Positions 20,828 through 21,040 of a DNA stretch of 21,040 nt are shown one piece after another. The notes below the pieces were generated by a model that ran no database searches, was not told the DNA's origin, and was given only the letters and a program-made list of their open reading frames with translations. Source of the DNA: JBNJEM01 sp051745935 (lineage in GTDB: Bacteria > Planctomycetota > Planctomycetia > Pirellulales > Pirellulaceae); NCBI GenBank assembly GCA_051745935.1, contig JBNJEM010000056.1, positions 1 to 21,040 on the forward strand. Direction: 5' to 3'. A program made the translations under genes and the position numbers. Numbering within the stretch: the first letter of the stretch is position 1; the number at the start of each line of letters is the position of its first letter.

Positions 20828-21040
20828 GGGGTGAGGAAAAACTCCAAGTCGTTGCCATCCATATTGTTGCGCCGTTCGTTTCGCCGGTATGGAGACGAAA
20901 GGACCTCTAAGAGACCTAAAAAACCTCAGGGAACACGGCGAGTACGCTAACGCATGAAACGCAAGCGACCCGGCTTGTACTCTCTCCGTCTTTCCTCATC
21001 CGTGGGTCCGTTCTGCCATCCGTGGGCCTATAATGATATC
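20828..21040. other. Right-edge region without a gene
   Basis: No protein is recognisable. There is a short direct repeat CATCCGTGGG (near 20998-21007 and 21017-21026) and, at the extreme edge, CTATAATGATATC, the same 13-mer that holds the -10 of the promoter candidate at 3919-3946. The feature may continue past the window. Confidence 0.5.

Overview
The window looks like chromosome of a GC-rich bacterium, most likely a planctomycete and perhaps a member of the Pirellulales. This is an inference from gene content and sequence style: an adenylosuccinate synthetase with a GDEAKGK P-loop, a divergent ClpS next to MtaB, a secreted family-11 rhamnogalacturonan lyase, formylglycine-generating-enzyme remnants, GTG starts and long intergenic spaces. 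No rRNA, CRISPR array, integrase or transposase gene is visible.

Layout. Positions 1-554 hold no convincing gene but contain terminator-like hairpins and a perfect 14-bp inverted repeat. serS and an M20 dipeptidase lie on the minus strand (555-3410). A gene-poor stretch of about 1 kb (3411-4461) carries a 174-bp MITE-like element, a consensus-like promoter and two copies of a 104-bp repeat. On the plus strand follow clpS, mtaB and a secreted protein with SPOR-like repeats (4462-7591). The XTP/dITP pyrophosphatase gene rdgB converges on it (7759-8388). Then come a small membrane protein, a SpoU/TrmH-type RNA methyltransferase, purA, uppS and cdsA (8817-14526), with repeat-filled gaps on both sides of purA. 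A plus-strand pair, an SF2 helicase and a DUF932-like protein (15024-17339), sits behind five perfect 13-bp direct repeats and ends at a convergent tRNA-Leu(CAG). The right end holds the rhamnogalacturonan lyase (17813-20149, minus) and, behind it, fused fragments of a cysteine synthase and a formylglycine-generating enzyme.

How the genes work together. Most are independent housekeeping functions: tRNA charging and modification (serS, mtaB, trmH-like, tRNA-Leu), purine synthesis and nucleotide-pool cleaning (purA, rdgB), protein turnover (clpS, peptidase), and lipid-carrier plus phospholipid precursor synthesis (uppS-cdsA, probably one operon). The lyase suits a polysaccharide-degrading lifestyle. 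The helicase/DUF932 pair is the most accessory-looking unit and has no assigned function.

The most unusual signal is non-genic. Two families of short non-autonomous repeats fill nearly every large intergenic gap. Family R1 is about 104 bp, bounded by TATA, with 27-bp imperfect terminal inverted repeats. It has six full copies, two of them in tandem and differing at one base, plus three broken copies. Family R2 is exactly 174 bp in both copies, with 14-bp terminal inverted repeats and a different perfect 6-bp target duplication around each copy. R1 copies also alter genes: one supplies the stop codon of rdgB and a decayed one underlies the N-terminus of the lyase.
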